Assembly (NCBI GenBank): GCA_025526995.1 | Contig: JAHLKG010000017.1 | Location: 186,001-250,000 of the forward strand | Length of the DNA stretch: 64,000 nucleotides | Direction: 5' to 3' | Source: Powellomyces hirtus | Lineage: Eukaryota; Chytridiomycota; Chytridiomycetes; Spizellomycetales; Powellomycetaceae | Shown here: piece after piece, positions 20,441 through 31,872 of the stretch | Numbering within the stretch: the first letter of the stretch is position 1 | Layout of the letters: each line of letters opens with the position of its first letter | The notes under the pieces: model-generated | Database searches by the model: none | What the model was told of the DNA's origin: nothing | Seen by the model: the letters and a program-made list of their open reading frames with translations, nothing else | Made by a program: the position numbers and the translations under genes

Positions 20441-23400
20441 ATGAGCCCATCAGTCCGGCTTGACAAAATGCCAAAAAAGGGAACCGGAAAGAAGAAATCG
20501 TCCTCCTCCTCATCATCATCTTCCGCGCACCACAGCCAACACCACCATCATGGGCATGGACATGGGACACATAACAGTCTCCATGAACGACCGCCGCAGC
20601 AGCAGCCGAATGCTCAGTATCATCGGAAAACGGCGTCATTGCCGGATTTGAATGAGGCTGCGGGCCCTCTGAGCGCCGGGAAGCAAAAAGTGAATTTACC
20701 GAAAATGTACGTTCGTATAAGAGGGGAGTGGGGGGCGAGGATCAAACGAGCTTGCTGAGTGGTAGAATGAGATGCAGGATGTAATGGGGGAAGACTTTCG
20801 TGTTCCAATAGTGGGGTGGCCATGATTGCCCCTTGACCGACGGACTGCACTCTGAGACGTACTTCAGGAGATTTCAGTGGGCAGTGGGAGTTCAATGCAG
20901 GACCATCTCAACACTAATTTAAATATCTGCTTTTCCCCTCTTCAGCACCAAGAGCCGAGAAAACTCCCTAGGCAGCAGCCCCGCCGCCTCAGCGCAACTC
21001 TCACCTGTAACACGGCGCATCCTCGAAAAGCTCTCTGACCTCCTCAGCAGTCCCTGGCCCAACAACACACCAGCATCCTTCTCCACTACCAGCACCGCCA
21101 ACACCACCCCATCCGGATCCATCTCTAATCTCCTCCCGCCTCGTCCACCATCCGGGGCGTCCGCGTTTCGAAACCTTGCTGCCTCCAACAATAACAGCAA
21201 CGGCAGCAGCAGCATCATCACCAGCGGTTCTACATCACGATCCATGTGTAAATTGGGCAAGAGCGGGAAATTGGGTCGCAAGTCCAGCAGCACGGGAAGT
21301 ATCGATACCCACCCACGCCACCACCACATTCGACGCCGGTCCTCGATGACGAGACGAGGGAGCAGTGATAGCAGTCTCCCTGAATTGTCGACGGACTCGG
21401 CCCGCCGTGGGCTGGTGTTCGATGAGAGTGGAGATGAGGTGGATGATCCAACGACGATTGCGGGGCAGCAAGATGCGGTTGTTGGGGAGGATGGAGATAT
21501 TGCGGCGGTCGTGCTGACGATTTCGAGAAGTGCGCCGGGCACACCTCCGATCTCGGCAGATGTGAGGAGTCGCATTGGGCGCCAGTGCTTGGCGCTCAAG
21601 CGGATTATGGATAAAGAGGGCTTGCATGCTGGTGAGTGCGCTTTAAGATCTCTAGTTACTCTCGTCTATCATTCGCACTAATGACAAGATTATGATTACT
21701 AAATGGCCCTTGCGCATTCCAGACTCAAGCATCCAACGAACCCTCTTTTCCAAAACCAATCCCAACGTCAGCGTCCTCATTAAATGTCTCCGCGTAAGAC
21801 AAAACCACTCCCTCCACACCCCACCCCCGTTTCTCATCTCACATACACCCTCCCTTAGGTTCTCCCCGACCTGGACATCACCATCATCATCACCAACCTT
21901 CTCCTGCGTATAACCTCCTCCAGCGAGCTCAACGCGTCCAACACCGCCTACGTAGCGCGCAAGAACCTCTCTATTGCGCTCCTCAAATGCCTACAGAATA
22001 TCTTTAGAGAACATATCAAGAGCGATGGCCGCTGCGTGGTGTTTGGAGTCGCGAATGCGGTCCAGAGAATGGATGAGCTGGTGGCGAACCTCTTTGCGTT
22101 GATTGTGAAGGTTGCGAAGTATGGTAGGTGTTGTGTGTGCCCTTCCCACCTCCACGCTTCTTCGTGCGTCAAGCTGCACCCGCCCCGACCGTTGCCGATG
22201 AACGTGCTGCATTTTTTTGTTGCTGCCAGCGATGGGACAAGGGGGTTCTGGAAAGCATGCCACAATTAACCATGCTCAATTCACCCACCCCTTTCCACAG
22301 ACCCCAAACTTTCGCTGCTGGCTCGGTAAGTTATCGTTCTGTCGTGATTCGTCCCTGTTCTTCTCTCACACGTCCTTAGACAAAATATGTAACTTACCAC
22401 TTCCCTCGCGGCGCAGGCTCCACGGCGCAGTACCTTCCACCATCATTATGATCAAAAAATGGAACGAGCGCAAAGAATACGGCTTGGTGATACAGGGGGT
22501 TCACGCATTACGGGTGTTTGCTTCTAAAAACGGTATGGATTCTATTATCGAACAGCAAAAGAAGCCCCATTCACATACACCGTAAATTTACATTCGTTGT
22601 GTATGATATAGAGAACAATGTCACCACAATCCACAAAAGCAAAGTTGTCGACATTCTCGCCGGCCTGATCAAGAACCCGCTCTGTGCGCCCATGCTCGCC
22701 CAACATCCTGCCAAGATGGAATGTTTGCTGGATTTACTGACCATCCTTGCAAAATCAAGTATGTGATCATGTGTTTTTGCTGTCGTTCTCTCCGCGAGTC
22801 AGGATTCATTCATTCAACATGGCTTTTGTTCACAAGAAAGCGGAGCGGTGGACGTGTTGGAGAAAATGGCCGTCAAGGACCTGATTCAGCTCTTCAAGAA
22901 CGCAGTGTCGGAGACAGTGCAGCGGTGCGTACTGAAGTTGCTCAAGACAGTCGTGGAGACAGGTTGGTGCAGATATATATGATTCTCCCTTCTGCCCGCG
23001 GGCGGGTGCCATTGGCGACTCTGTCATGCTCATATCGCTTGTTGATAGAGGACGGCAAGAATGCATTCAATGAGAACAATGGAGTCGGTGTACTGACTGC
23101 CGCGCTTGACGATTTGGTGCAAGGCATGTGTACCCTCTTTCCCTCTTTGACAGAAACACAATCATTCTCTTGATCTGGAAGCACTAATTGCTTTCTATCT
23201 TCCAGCCTGCGAAGCCGGCACCGCCGCGCCTCTCACAACCGGCGCCACCGCTCTCCCCACTCTCCTCGTCTCCGTGCTCCGTTCCGCCGTCTCGCAAAGC
23301 GACCTCCCCTTCCTCTCGCGCTACACTCCCCTCACATTCCCTCTTCCGCGTCCCAATTCGCCCGAAGCTCCTCAACCGCTCGACGCAGCGCAACTCGCCG

Positions 23401-25864
23401 CCCTACTCCCCGAAGCCCACCCTTCGCAACCACACACGGCCCACCTCCCGATCACGAACATTGAGGTCCGCCATGTGCAGCCCATATCGGGCCGACAACC
23501 TCTCTTGGGCCATCGGTGTGTGGAGATGCAGGAGAGTACTTTGAGAAGGGGAGCGAGCCTGGTGAGGAAGCTGGTGTATGAGCAGATGAGGAGGGTAGTG
23601 AGGCCGGAGGAGAGCGCCAATGCGGTCGTATATGATGTTGTTGATGATCAGATGACTGTGCCAGACAAGTAAGAACCCCCTAACGTGAAAGTTGGCTTCG
23701 ATGGAGACGTGACCCTAACGCCAACAGTGGTTCCTCCCAGCACCCTGCTGTTCGACTCCCGGTTCGAAAGTGGAAATCTGCATATGGCGATAAAGGTGGC
23801 ATAGCTTTTCACACCTCTCGACCCGGTCCGCATGAATGACTGACCGTTACATGCCCCCATGCCACCGTCTTGCCCCCTGTCAGATCTCAAATACAGAGTA
23901 CGACCTCCTGCTCCAAACCGACATCAACAGCCCGATGGGAAAACACAATCAGGTATAGTGTAAAAACCCTTTCCAACCCACTCTGGGAAGGGAAGGGCAA
24001 CTGAAACTCAAATACGGCCACAACAGTGGTTCTACTTTTCCATTCAACGCATGGTCCCCGGCACAACTTACAAGTTCAATATTGTCAATTTAAGCAAAAT
24101 GGGGAGTCAGTTCAATCAGGGTAGGTGGGCTGATGCATGATTTCGGTTGTTTCATTAAACAGATTGCAACGACAAGCCGTGATTTAATCGACATTTTTGT
24201 TTCTTTCCAGGCATGCAGCCTGTCATGCACTCCCGCGTTGATGGGTTCTGGCGGCGAATAGGCGACGATATCTACTACTACAAGTAACCATGCACTCCTG
24301 CCCTCCACCCTCCTCCTCCTACTAACACCATCCTGACACTTTAGAAATCACCACAAGAAACCCGACGAAGCCACCGACGCCGAAAACACCACCTACGCAA
24401 CTCTCACCTTTTCCGTCTCGCCCGACCACGAGGACGACACGTGTTCGTTCGCATACCACTATCCGTATACATATTCGGATCTGCAGCGGCACCTGTTCCA
24501 GTTTCAGATTGCCCCGACGTTTGCGGATCGGTGTCGGAGGCAGACGTTGTGTCATACGCTGGGAGGCAATGAGTGTGTGTTGTTGACTATTACGGATTTT
24601 ACGCCTGGTAAAAGAAAGCTAACGTCGGTGGGCTGGTGGGAAAGTAGGTGTAGGAGTTTTTGCTGACCAGTTTTTGTCTTCAAAAGCGTCCATCGCGCTA
24701 CTGCCAATGTCTGAGCGAGTATACGTGTTGTTGAGTGCACGGGTAAGAGTCAGGCCTCCACTAGCACAAAGTCTTGCATCGCCGTTCCATCCTCTCTGTC
24801 TCTTACAAAGTTGTTTCCAGGTTCATCCCGGCGAATCCAACGCATCGCACATCATGCACGGCCTCCTGACATACCTGCTAACCAGCAGCGACGAGACAGC
24901 CTCGCAACTGCGTCGTCGCTGCGTATTCAAAATCGTCCCGATGCTGAACCCCGACGGGGTCGTCAATGGCTCTCATCGGTGTTCGCTGGCGGGCGTGGAC
25001 TTGAACCGACAGTGGAAAACCCCCGATGCGGCTAGAGTCCCGACTGTGGCGGCCATCAAGGCGTTGTGGAAGCATGTGGTGGAGAGTGGTCGAAAAATAC
25101 TGGTATGGTTGTACAACGACACGCCAAGTCTGTGTCCCTCAAGCGGTGTGCTTAAGTTTACTTTGGTCATTTGTTGTTTTTCTTCTGTTAGCTGACATGC
25201 GACTTCCACGGCCACTCCCGCCGCAAAAATGTCTTCCTTTTTGGGTGCGAGAACGCGCCCGGGTCGCCACACGAGACGCTCGAACGGACGTTCCCGACTT
25301 TGCTAGCCCAAGTGTCGCCGACCTTCTCGCTGCCGTCATCGCGCTTTGACGTGCAGCCCAGCAAGGAGACGACCGCGCGCGTCATTGTGCGCCGAGAGCT
25401 GGGTGTGGTCAATTCGTATACGCTGGAAAGCAGCTATTGTGGAGCTGATTTCGGAGAGAAGAAGGTATTGTCGATGTGCCGCGAGAGAGGGACCGGGTAA
25501 CTCGGTTCCGAGTTGCAGGAACAATCCTCTCATATAGCTGTATCCCTTTCACCAGGGCCTCCAATTTCAAATCGTCGATCTCCAACAATCCGGACTCGAT
25601 TTCTGCCAAGCCCTCCGCGCGCTGCTCGACATCCCACCACCATGGACCATCACTGGTGAAACGCAGTCTCGTCCACTCCTCCCCGCACCTCCCCTACCGA
25701 CTACTGCTACTACTGTCGCTGCCGTGACGGTCATAGAGACAACTGTGAGCATCACCACCACGATTCCGACTGCAAGGACGTATGAAGATGAAGAGGAAAG
25801 GGAAGGGGGTGAGGAGGATGTGGATGGGGAGGGAGTAGAGGTGGATGATGTGGATGATGATTAG
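20441..25864 (+). CDS. AGTPBP1: Cytosolic carboxypeptidase 1-like tubulin deglutamylase (M14)
   Basis: Zinc carboxypeptidase that trims polyglutamate from tubulin tails, controlling microtubules and axonemes. It is a long gene with about 16 exons. The N-terminal region (exons 1-2) is low-complexity Ser/His/Asn. An armadillo-like helical region follows (VLPDLDITIIITNLLLRI, MIKKWNERKEYGLVIQG, VVDILAGLIKNPL). Next is the CCP N-domain beta region (FDSRFESGNLHMAI, QWFYFSIQRM). The catalytic domain has HPGESNASHIMHG (zinc His and Glu), NPDGVVNGSHRCSLAGVDLNR, CDFHGHSRRKNVFLFGC (third zinc His) and TLESSYCG (catalytic Glu). The C-terminal tail is strongly acidic. An in-frame ATG at 20468 is an alternative start. 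Fits a flagellated organism. Confidence 0.93.
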
Positions 25865-26293
25865 AAAGAGATCTGATTCTACTAGTGATCATGACACAAT
25901 TGAATTATATTTTTTGTAACGTTCTTTCTAAAACTGTCGCCTTGTGTTGAGTTTGATATATCTGCTATATATGTGTAAGTATACGAGCCCAGCACCAGAA
26001 TTTCTGACCTCTTCACATAATGGCCCATATGGCGAGTCTGTCTCTTATTGCCCGCATCAGCAAAAGTTCAGACTTGACGGGAGCGGAGTTTCAGGGACTT
26101 GTGGCTTGGCCCAAAGTCGAAAGTCGCGGGCAGTCGTGAAAAGCCGTGGTTTATCGCGTGGCTTGCAACTGCCACACGGGACTTGTCCACACACCGCCAC
26201 ACTCACCCCACCCACTCCGATGCATTCTGATGAACGTTCAATCTTCTGTACTTTCTAACAAGCATCGCTGAACAAGTAATAGATCCTGTTACA
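25865..26293. other. Intergenic between carboxypeptidase and isochorismatase-like genes
   Basis: No coding region is supported. It holds an AT-rich 3' flank for the carboxypeptidase gene and the upstream region of the hydrolase gene. Confidence 0.5.
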
Positions 26294-27031
26294 ATGTCGT
26301 CCACCAAGGTGCACAAATGGCATCTTGGATAGATCCGCAAACATGTCTGTTTCATGAAACTTACTTTTCTATGCATTTATCATCAAGCTCCCCCAAACCG
26401 CTGCTCTGATCCTAATCGACATCCAAGAAGGCTTCTGCCACCCAACACACTGGGGCACCGCGCGGAACAACCCGTTGGCTGAATCCCATTGCGCGGCTCT
26501 TCTCGCTGCATGGCGCAAAACCGGTCGTCCAGTGTTTCACGTGCAGCACACATCGACGTCCGCCTCGTCGCCGCTGCGACCGGGCCAGCCGGGCTGTGAT
26601 TTCAAAAAGGAGGTTACGCCCCGGGATGGCGAACCAGTGGTGACCAAGACGGTCAATTCGGCGTTTATTGGTACGGACTTGGATGCGATGTTGAAGAAGG
26701 CGCGTGTGGAGGGGCTGGTGATTGCGGGGTTGACAACGGACCATTGCGTGTCGACGACTACTAGGATGGCTGGAAACATGGTAGGTGGTTTATGCATGGA
26801 AAGAGCGCTTAATGATGCGCGCCAGAGACCGCGATCTGAAGGGTGAATGTGTTCTGTCTTGGGCAGGGATACAAGACAATTTTGGTAGAGGACGCATGTG
26901 CAACGTTCGGCAAGGTTGGACCATCTGGCAAGGAGCACTCTGCTGCCGAGATTCACGAAATCCACATCACGTCGCTGAATCAAGAATTTGCGACAGTTCT
27001 TGCAACAGAGGTAGTGCTGGCCATGGTGTAA
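26294..27031 (+). CDS. Isochorismatase-family cysteine hydrolase
   Basis: Three exons (26294-26308, 26388-26780, 26867-27031) code 190 residues. The catalytic triad of the family is visible: Asp16 in [10 protein letters not shown], Lys in VTKTVNSAF, and the nucleophilic Cys in [11 protein letters not shown]; the cis-peptide region precedes it. The C-terminal part [11 protein letters not shown] and ALEIH-like helices (AAEIHEIHI) are usual. Family members hydrolyse amides or esters such as nicotinamide, N-carbamoyl compounds or isochorismate; the substrate cannot be named from this sequence. Exon 1 codes only five residues. Confidence 0.92.
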
Positions 27032-27424
27032 TCGTAGATAGGTTACGCCACTTGCTCCTCCAGTGCTGGCATAACAGTATCAGCACAAGGAAGCTGGATG
27101 AAGTCAGGTCTGCATGGAGACTGGAAAGCTCGCCAGCTCTTCTGCGTGAATGATATAGATGGACATTCGTAGTAGGCAGGAACTATTCCAAATAGACCAA
27201 TTCTCTAGACAATGTCAGTGTTATGCGGCTGTCAAAAATTTCTCAACACCGATGATGTTGCATTGCGTCTGTCTATTCTCCAGTCGTTCTCGGGAGGAGC
27301 GAAGCGCATGAGGATCGAGTAGTTGACCGAGCCAACATGAAAAACGTGCAACGTGGGATATATATTGTTTTGTTTTTGGTGCTTCCTTCCCACACATGAC
27401 ACTACGTATGAGATAATGGATAAT
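27032..27424. other. Convergent 3' region
   Basis: Tail-to-tail space between the hydrolase gene and the ATP synthase d gene. No coding sequence is supported. Confidence 0.5.
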
Positions 27425-28522
27425 CTAGAATCCGACAATGAAGTCGCCGAACCTGATTGAAAAGGTGATGTACGTTAGCCAGATTCCATAGCACGGTATT
27501 TATAGTCTCCTATCGCTCCCTACCGTTCGTAGTATCCAGGAACCTTCCACTGTCCACGCTTGGCCATCTTCTCAACAGTCTTGTCCAATTCAGGGTAGGC
27601 TTTGGCCACGTCCTCAACCTGTGCAGAGGAGGTTCAGTCATCCACATTTCTCTAGATCCGGCATGTCCTCTCCGCCAATCTTAAAAATACATACGGTAAG
27701 CTGGTCGACGGGTCGGGCAGTCTCGATGTTGGTAAGGAGGCTCTTAAGCTCATCCACCTCCACGTTGACCTTCTTGGCAGTCTTCTGAGCGGCAGCGACC
27801 TATTGCGAACAGATGAAAAGAGAAATCAAGCAACATTAGAACACGGGCACAAAGCACAGCACTCAAAACAGGGGCACATCTCCTTCGTCCCACGCGCTCC
27901 GCATTGAGCCAGAGGAAAGTGCAGACAAAACCATCGATTCACTCGCAAAACAGATGCACTTGCGCGCAGCGTCAATGCTTTCATATGAGCATCTCTCGCC
28001 TCGGCTCGCTTTCCTGGCGGAGTGCGGACTTGCTCCAAGTCTGTTTTTTGGATATCATGCTTCACTCAGAAGTCATGAGAATTCGCTCCACACCCCTCCT
28101 CGTCAATTGCGGTAGAACAAATCTCTCCCCTCAGACTCCATTCCTTTTTGCTCCCATTTCGATAGCGTGTGCTCCCGTAGTCTATTCGTCCTGAACGATT
28201 TCCGTTTATGTGCCGCGGTACATACCGCCTTGGCTTGCTGAGCCTCAATGGCGCGGATCTGTTCACTCAGGTCGTAGGTGGCGGGGGTGAAAGCCTTGAA
28301 AGCCTTCTCAGCTTCAGCAACAACTTTGGTGTTGGTCTTGAGGACCTTTGCGTAGTGAGCAAAGTCGATGGTCTGAGACTGTTCGCGGAGGTCCGAGACG
28401 GTCTTTGTGAGTTCCGTGTGGCGACGACGGAAAGCGTTGATGGAAGCGACGGTTTCGGGCTTCAGCTTTGTGCCGAGAGCACCCCAGTCGATGCGGGCAG
28501 CTTGACGAGCAGGAGTAGCCAT
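27425..28522 (-). CDS. ATP7: Mitochondrial ATP synthase subunit d
   Basis: Peripheral-stalk subunit of F1Fo ATP synthase, on the matrix side of the inner membrane. Four exons. Exon 1 (about 28228-28522) codes [41 protein letters not shown] and a helix ending EAQQAKA. Exon 2 codes the VAAAQKTAKKVNVEVDEL helix. Exon 3 codes the VEDVAKAYPELDKTVEKM and GQWKVPGYYE segment. Exon 4 codes only RFGDFIVGF and the stop at 27425. The WKVPGYYE-FGD ending is characteristic of the family. It is divergent from prohibitin-2 across 268 bp. Confidence 0.95.
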
Positions 28523-28790
28523 TGCGGATGTGTACTGGGGAGAACGTGGGGAAATGCTACGGGGAATCCGCTTTGTCTTGCTTGTTCTAACGGCTGCTAA
28601 CGGGTCCGTTCGTTCGCAGGCTGCGAGTTGAGTTTGCCATGGGAACAAGGAGAGTGTCCGTCGCGCATTCACATATGCCATTTCTAGCATCGGAGTATCT
28701 CTTAAGTCTCAGTCAGTCGGTTCCGAGCAAAGAAGACCTGTGTGCCATCCTGTAAATCTCCCATCCTTCCAACAAAAGCAACCACCAATC
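28523..28790. promoter_or_regulatory. Divergent promoter of ATP7 and PHB2
   Basis: 268 bp separate the starts of two mitochondrial inner-membrane genes transcribed outward. A CCGTTCGTTCG patch lies near 28606-28618. I do not see a CACGTG core here. Confidence 0.5.
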
Positions 28791-30078
28791 ATGTCTCAGC
28801 AGGCCTTCAAGAACATGATGCAGAACATCATGCCAAAGGGCGCAAGGCCGCCTGGCAAGGGCCTCCTCGGCTCAACAGGCGCCCTCATTGGCATCACGGT
28901 GCTCGGCATGGGGATCAACAACAGTCTTTTCAACGGTACAATGTTTACCAACTTCAATATCCCGTTTTTCAGATCAAAATGTCCCAGGATCTAATATTTT
29001 CGTAACAGTTGATGGTGGTCACCGTGCGATCAAATTCTCTCGAGTTGGAGGCGTGAAGGACGTGGTCTACCCGGAAGGAACTCACTTTGTCATTCCATGG
29101 TTGGAAACTCCCATAGTCTACGACGTCCGAGGTGAGGCTCCAGTTTCGACTCAATTTGCAATTATGGAACCGCCATCGTTGATATCTGTCGCAAACGTAC
29201 TATAGCCAAGCCACGGAACATCGCATCGCTGACCGGCACAAAGGATCTGCAGATGGTTAACATCACTGTCCGTGTCCTTTCTCGTCCCATGGAGAACAAA
29301 CTGCCCCACATCTTCCAAACTCTCGGCGTAGACTTCGATGAGCGTGTCCTGCCTTCCATCGTCAACGAGGTCCTGAAGAGCGTGTGCGCACAGTTCAATG
29401 CTTCCCAGCTCATCACCCAGCGTGAAAAAGTGTCCAAATTGATCCGCGAACAGCTGCATCTGCGTGCCAGCCACTTCAACATTGCTCTGAACGATGTGTC
29501 CTTGACCCACATTGCTTTCAGTCCCGAATTTACTCGCGCCGTCGAGGCCAAGCAAATTGGTAGGTCTCCAAGATAGATTGGCTGGGATGGGTGGAGCGGA
29601 ATGGACGCAGGAGCATTGGCTTGGCTTATAGCCCGAGCGTGGTGCTCCCCGATTGATGGGAAATACAGTCTAGATTTGATCGGTCGGACAATCTGCATCT
29701 GGTACTTACCCATATTTTCTTGGTCCACAGCACAACAGGAAGCTCAGCGAGCGACATTCATTGTCGACCGTGCCAAGCAGGAGAAACAGTCCATTATTGT
29801 CCGCGCTGAGGGTGAAGCCAAGTCTGCCACCCTCATCGGTGACGCGGTCAAGAACGCCCCCGGATTCTTGGAGCTGCGAAAACTGGACACGGCCAGGGAG
29901 ATTGCCCACACCATTGCCTCGTCCAACAACCGTGTCTTCATTGACAGCGACGTCCTGCTGTTGAACGTCACTGACCTGCAGTAAGTTTCTCGTCGTTGTT
30001 ACCATCTTTCCTGCGCATATTCACGGATAACTGATCGCTTGCATTAGAGAACGACCTGAGGAGGGTAAGAAAAGATAG
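28791..30078 (+). CDS. PHB2: Prohibitin-2
   Basis: SPFH-family scaffold that assembles with prohibitin-1 into inner-membrane rings that hold proteases and stabilise respiratory complexes. Five exons. An N-terminal helix ([18 protein letters not shown]) anchors it. The SPFH/band-7 domain runs through [63 protein letters not shown] and [16 protein letters not shown]. The coiled-coil part has [19 protein letters not shown] and [19 protein letters not shown]. The last exon codes [10 protein letters not shown] 137-nt intron precedes AQQEAQ. ATG at 28791 gives the usual N terminus. Confidence 0.96.
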
Positions 30079-30676
30079 ATTCCCTTATTTACTGTAGCTT
30101 GTAAATTTTTTGTTGTTGCTGCCCTGTTAGTTTGTCATCTTAGCACTTTCACATATGAACGCCGTCACTTTTCCACTCTTCCGCGTTCTCGGCAAATTAT
30201 GGATTCCGCCGTAGTCTGGTATAGATAATCTCACGGAGTTTTGTCCTTGTGCTTCCTTCTGTTTGATCCTTGACGAATGATCCACAAAAGTAAAAAGGGG
30301 AGCAAATGGGTTGGGAAGCAACATCCTGAACCGCAACTCTAGAATTCCCGCAACGGATTAATCGTTACGTTCTCCCATGTCCACTTTATCGATGCCCCTT
30401 CCATCAGCCCGTTCTGTCTTCATCCACAATTAAGGAAAATCCACATAGAATCTTTGAACTCTCCTCGTACAATTTGCCACTTTTTGGTTTCCATCACCGG
30501 ATGTCACGCATATATTACTAAGAGAACTGAAATGTGTGGTGTTTCGTCTTCCTCTAAGTCAACAGAGTTTTGTTCGATCCGGACGGGGTATGGGTTTGTT
30601 TTTAAGCGCGGGGCGTGGGGGAAAGCGGCGGGGTGCAGTATGAGATTGTATTCGTTTATTGCTGCTTCCGTTTAAT
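30079..30676. other. Convergent intergenic region, no gene seen
   Basis: 598 bp between the ends of prohibitin-2 and the ATP18-like gene. Only short frames are present and none resembles a known protein. Confidence 0.5.
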
Positions 30677-31107
30677 CTACTTCTGGTGAGCCTCGTAGTA
30701 CTCGCCGGCGGCAGCCTTCAGCTTCTGCCTCTCGGTGTCACGACGCACGTTGTTGCTAAGGAGAAAGAAGAAGACAAAATAAATATCCATGGGCTGCATA
30801 TGTGATCATTTGGAAGAAATTGGTTGTTGTTACGTACACAATGTTGACCCACTTGTCCTGGGAGCCTAGAATCACACAAATAAGAAATTACAGATGATCA
30901 GCGTCTCATTCCGGAAGTACATAGGTGACAGATGCTTCTGGCAGACAAGATAAGATACGCACTGCTCATCATCTTTGTGTGCGCGAACGAGAAGAGGAAG
31001 AAGGCCATGGATCCCGAGATGAAGAAAGGGAAGTAGAGTTTGAGGAGGGTGGCGGGCCACACACGCTGGCCGAGGAAGGTGCGGTACGCAGGAGCCTGGG
31101 CGACCAT
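30677..31107 (-). CDS. ATP18: Probable ATP synthase subunit j (ATP18-like)
   Basis: Three exons (30963-31107, 30838-30865, 30677-30755) give 83 residues. The core, RVWPATLLKLYFPFFISGSMAFF, matches the short fungal subunit j pattern (W/P, LK-YWPFF, then one membrane helix), a small inner-membrane subunit of the Fo part. A Lys/Arg/Glu-rich hydrophilic tail (VRRDTERQKLKAAAGEYYEAHQK, split by an intron) is longer than in yeast. The middle exon is only 28 nt. A different small inner-membrane protein remains possible because the family is short and diverges quickly. It lies among other mitochondrial genes. Confidence 0.55.
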
Positions 31108-31386
31108 TTCGACTTGTCGGAAGGGAGGGGTTGTTGCGTTCGGATGGGGAATGCAAAGACTGAGTCTGCGAAGTTGCGCTCCTCCGGGGCGGGTTCGTCG
31201 GCTTCGGCAGCAACCGTTTGGACAAGTTTGGTTCACTCAAATGTCAGGGGTGGTTCTTTGACAGCTCACGTGATGGATGTCATGTAGATTGGTCAGCCAG
31301 TAGAAAGCGCCCCGCGTTCCCGATAATCATGAGCGCGAGGCCCATCTCTAAAAGCACCAGGACACCTTGCAAAAAACACCGTTCCC
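31108..31386. promoter_or_regulatory. Divergent promoter with TCACGTGA palindrome
   Basis: 279 bp between the ATP18-like gene and the small membrane protein. It holds a perfect E-box palindrome TCACGTGA at 31266-31273. A minus-strand open frame covering part of it is in a different frame from the ATP18-like start and looks fortuitous. Confidence 0.45.
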
Positions 31387-31719
31387 ATGCCTCCAGTTAC
31401 TGAGCACAACCACTATGGCGCAACTCCTGCCCAGGACCGGCAACCGCAGCGTCACTCTCAACCCTCTCCACATTTCAACATTCCCAACTCCTACCACCCG
31501 ACCTCGCACAAACAGCCGCCTGGTGGACTGAGCACGACAGGCTGCATCGCAGTACAAGTTACGTTGTTCACGCTAGAATACTTATTTTCATTTGCAATTG
31601 CTGCTGTAGTGACAATCGGATTTTTGGCGACACCACAGACGGTCATTATCGCTCTTGTCTTGTGCTGGATCATGTTTGTCATGTGGACGCTGTGGGAGCG
31701 TAGCAAACTCCATGGATGA
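31387..31719 (+). CDS. Small membrane protein of unknown function
   Basis: A 110-residue single-exon frame. The first ~50 residues are His/Pro/Gln/Asn-rich. Two hydrophobic helices follow at about 53-79 and 82-101 (ALVLCWIMFVMWTLW), separated by a short polar turn with ATPQT, and the chain ends in ERSKLHG. The sharp split between a polar head and a two-helix hairpin argues for a real protein. I do not recognise a family. Its divergent partner is a mitochondrial subunit gene, which might hint at a shared compartment but does not prove it. Confidence 0.5.
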   Translation: MPPVTEHNHYGATPAQDRQPQRHSQPSPHFNIPNSYHPTSHKQPPGGLSTTGCIAVQVTLFTLEYLFSFAIAAVVTIGFLATPQTVIIALVLCWIMFVMWTLWERSKLHG

Positions 31720-31872
31720 CATGACGAATGAATGACCTTAAGCGCCAACTACACACATCATACATTGATATTGTACTTTCTTTTGCGGGCATCCATTGGG
31801 GTCACTATGAGCTACGTGGGTGGCTGGCGCAAATGTATAAATGTTCGCAGTAGATTGGTTTTTTCTCGCTGC

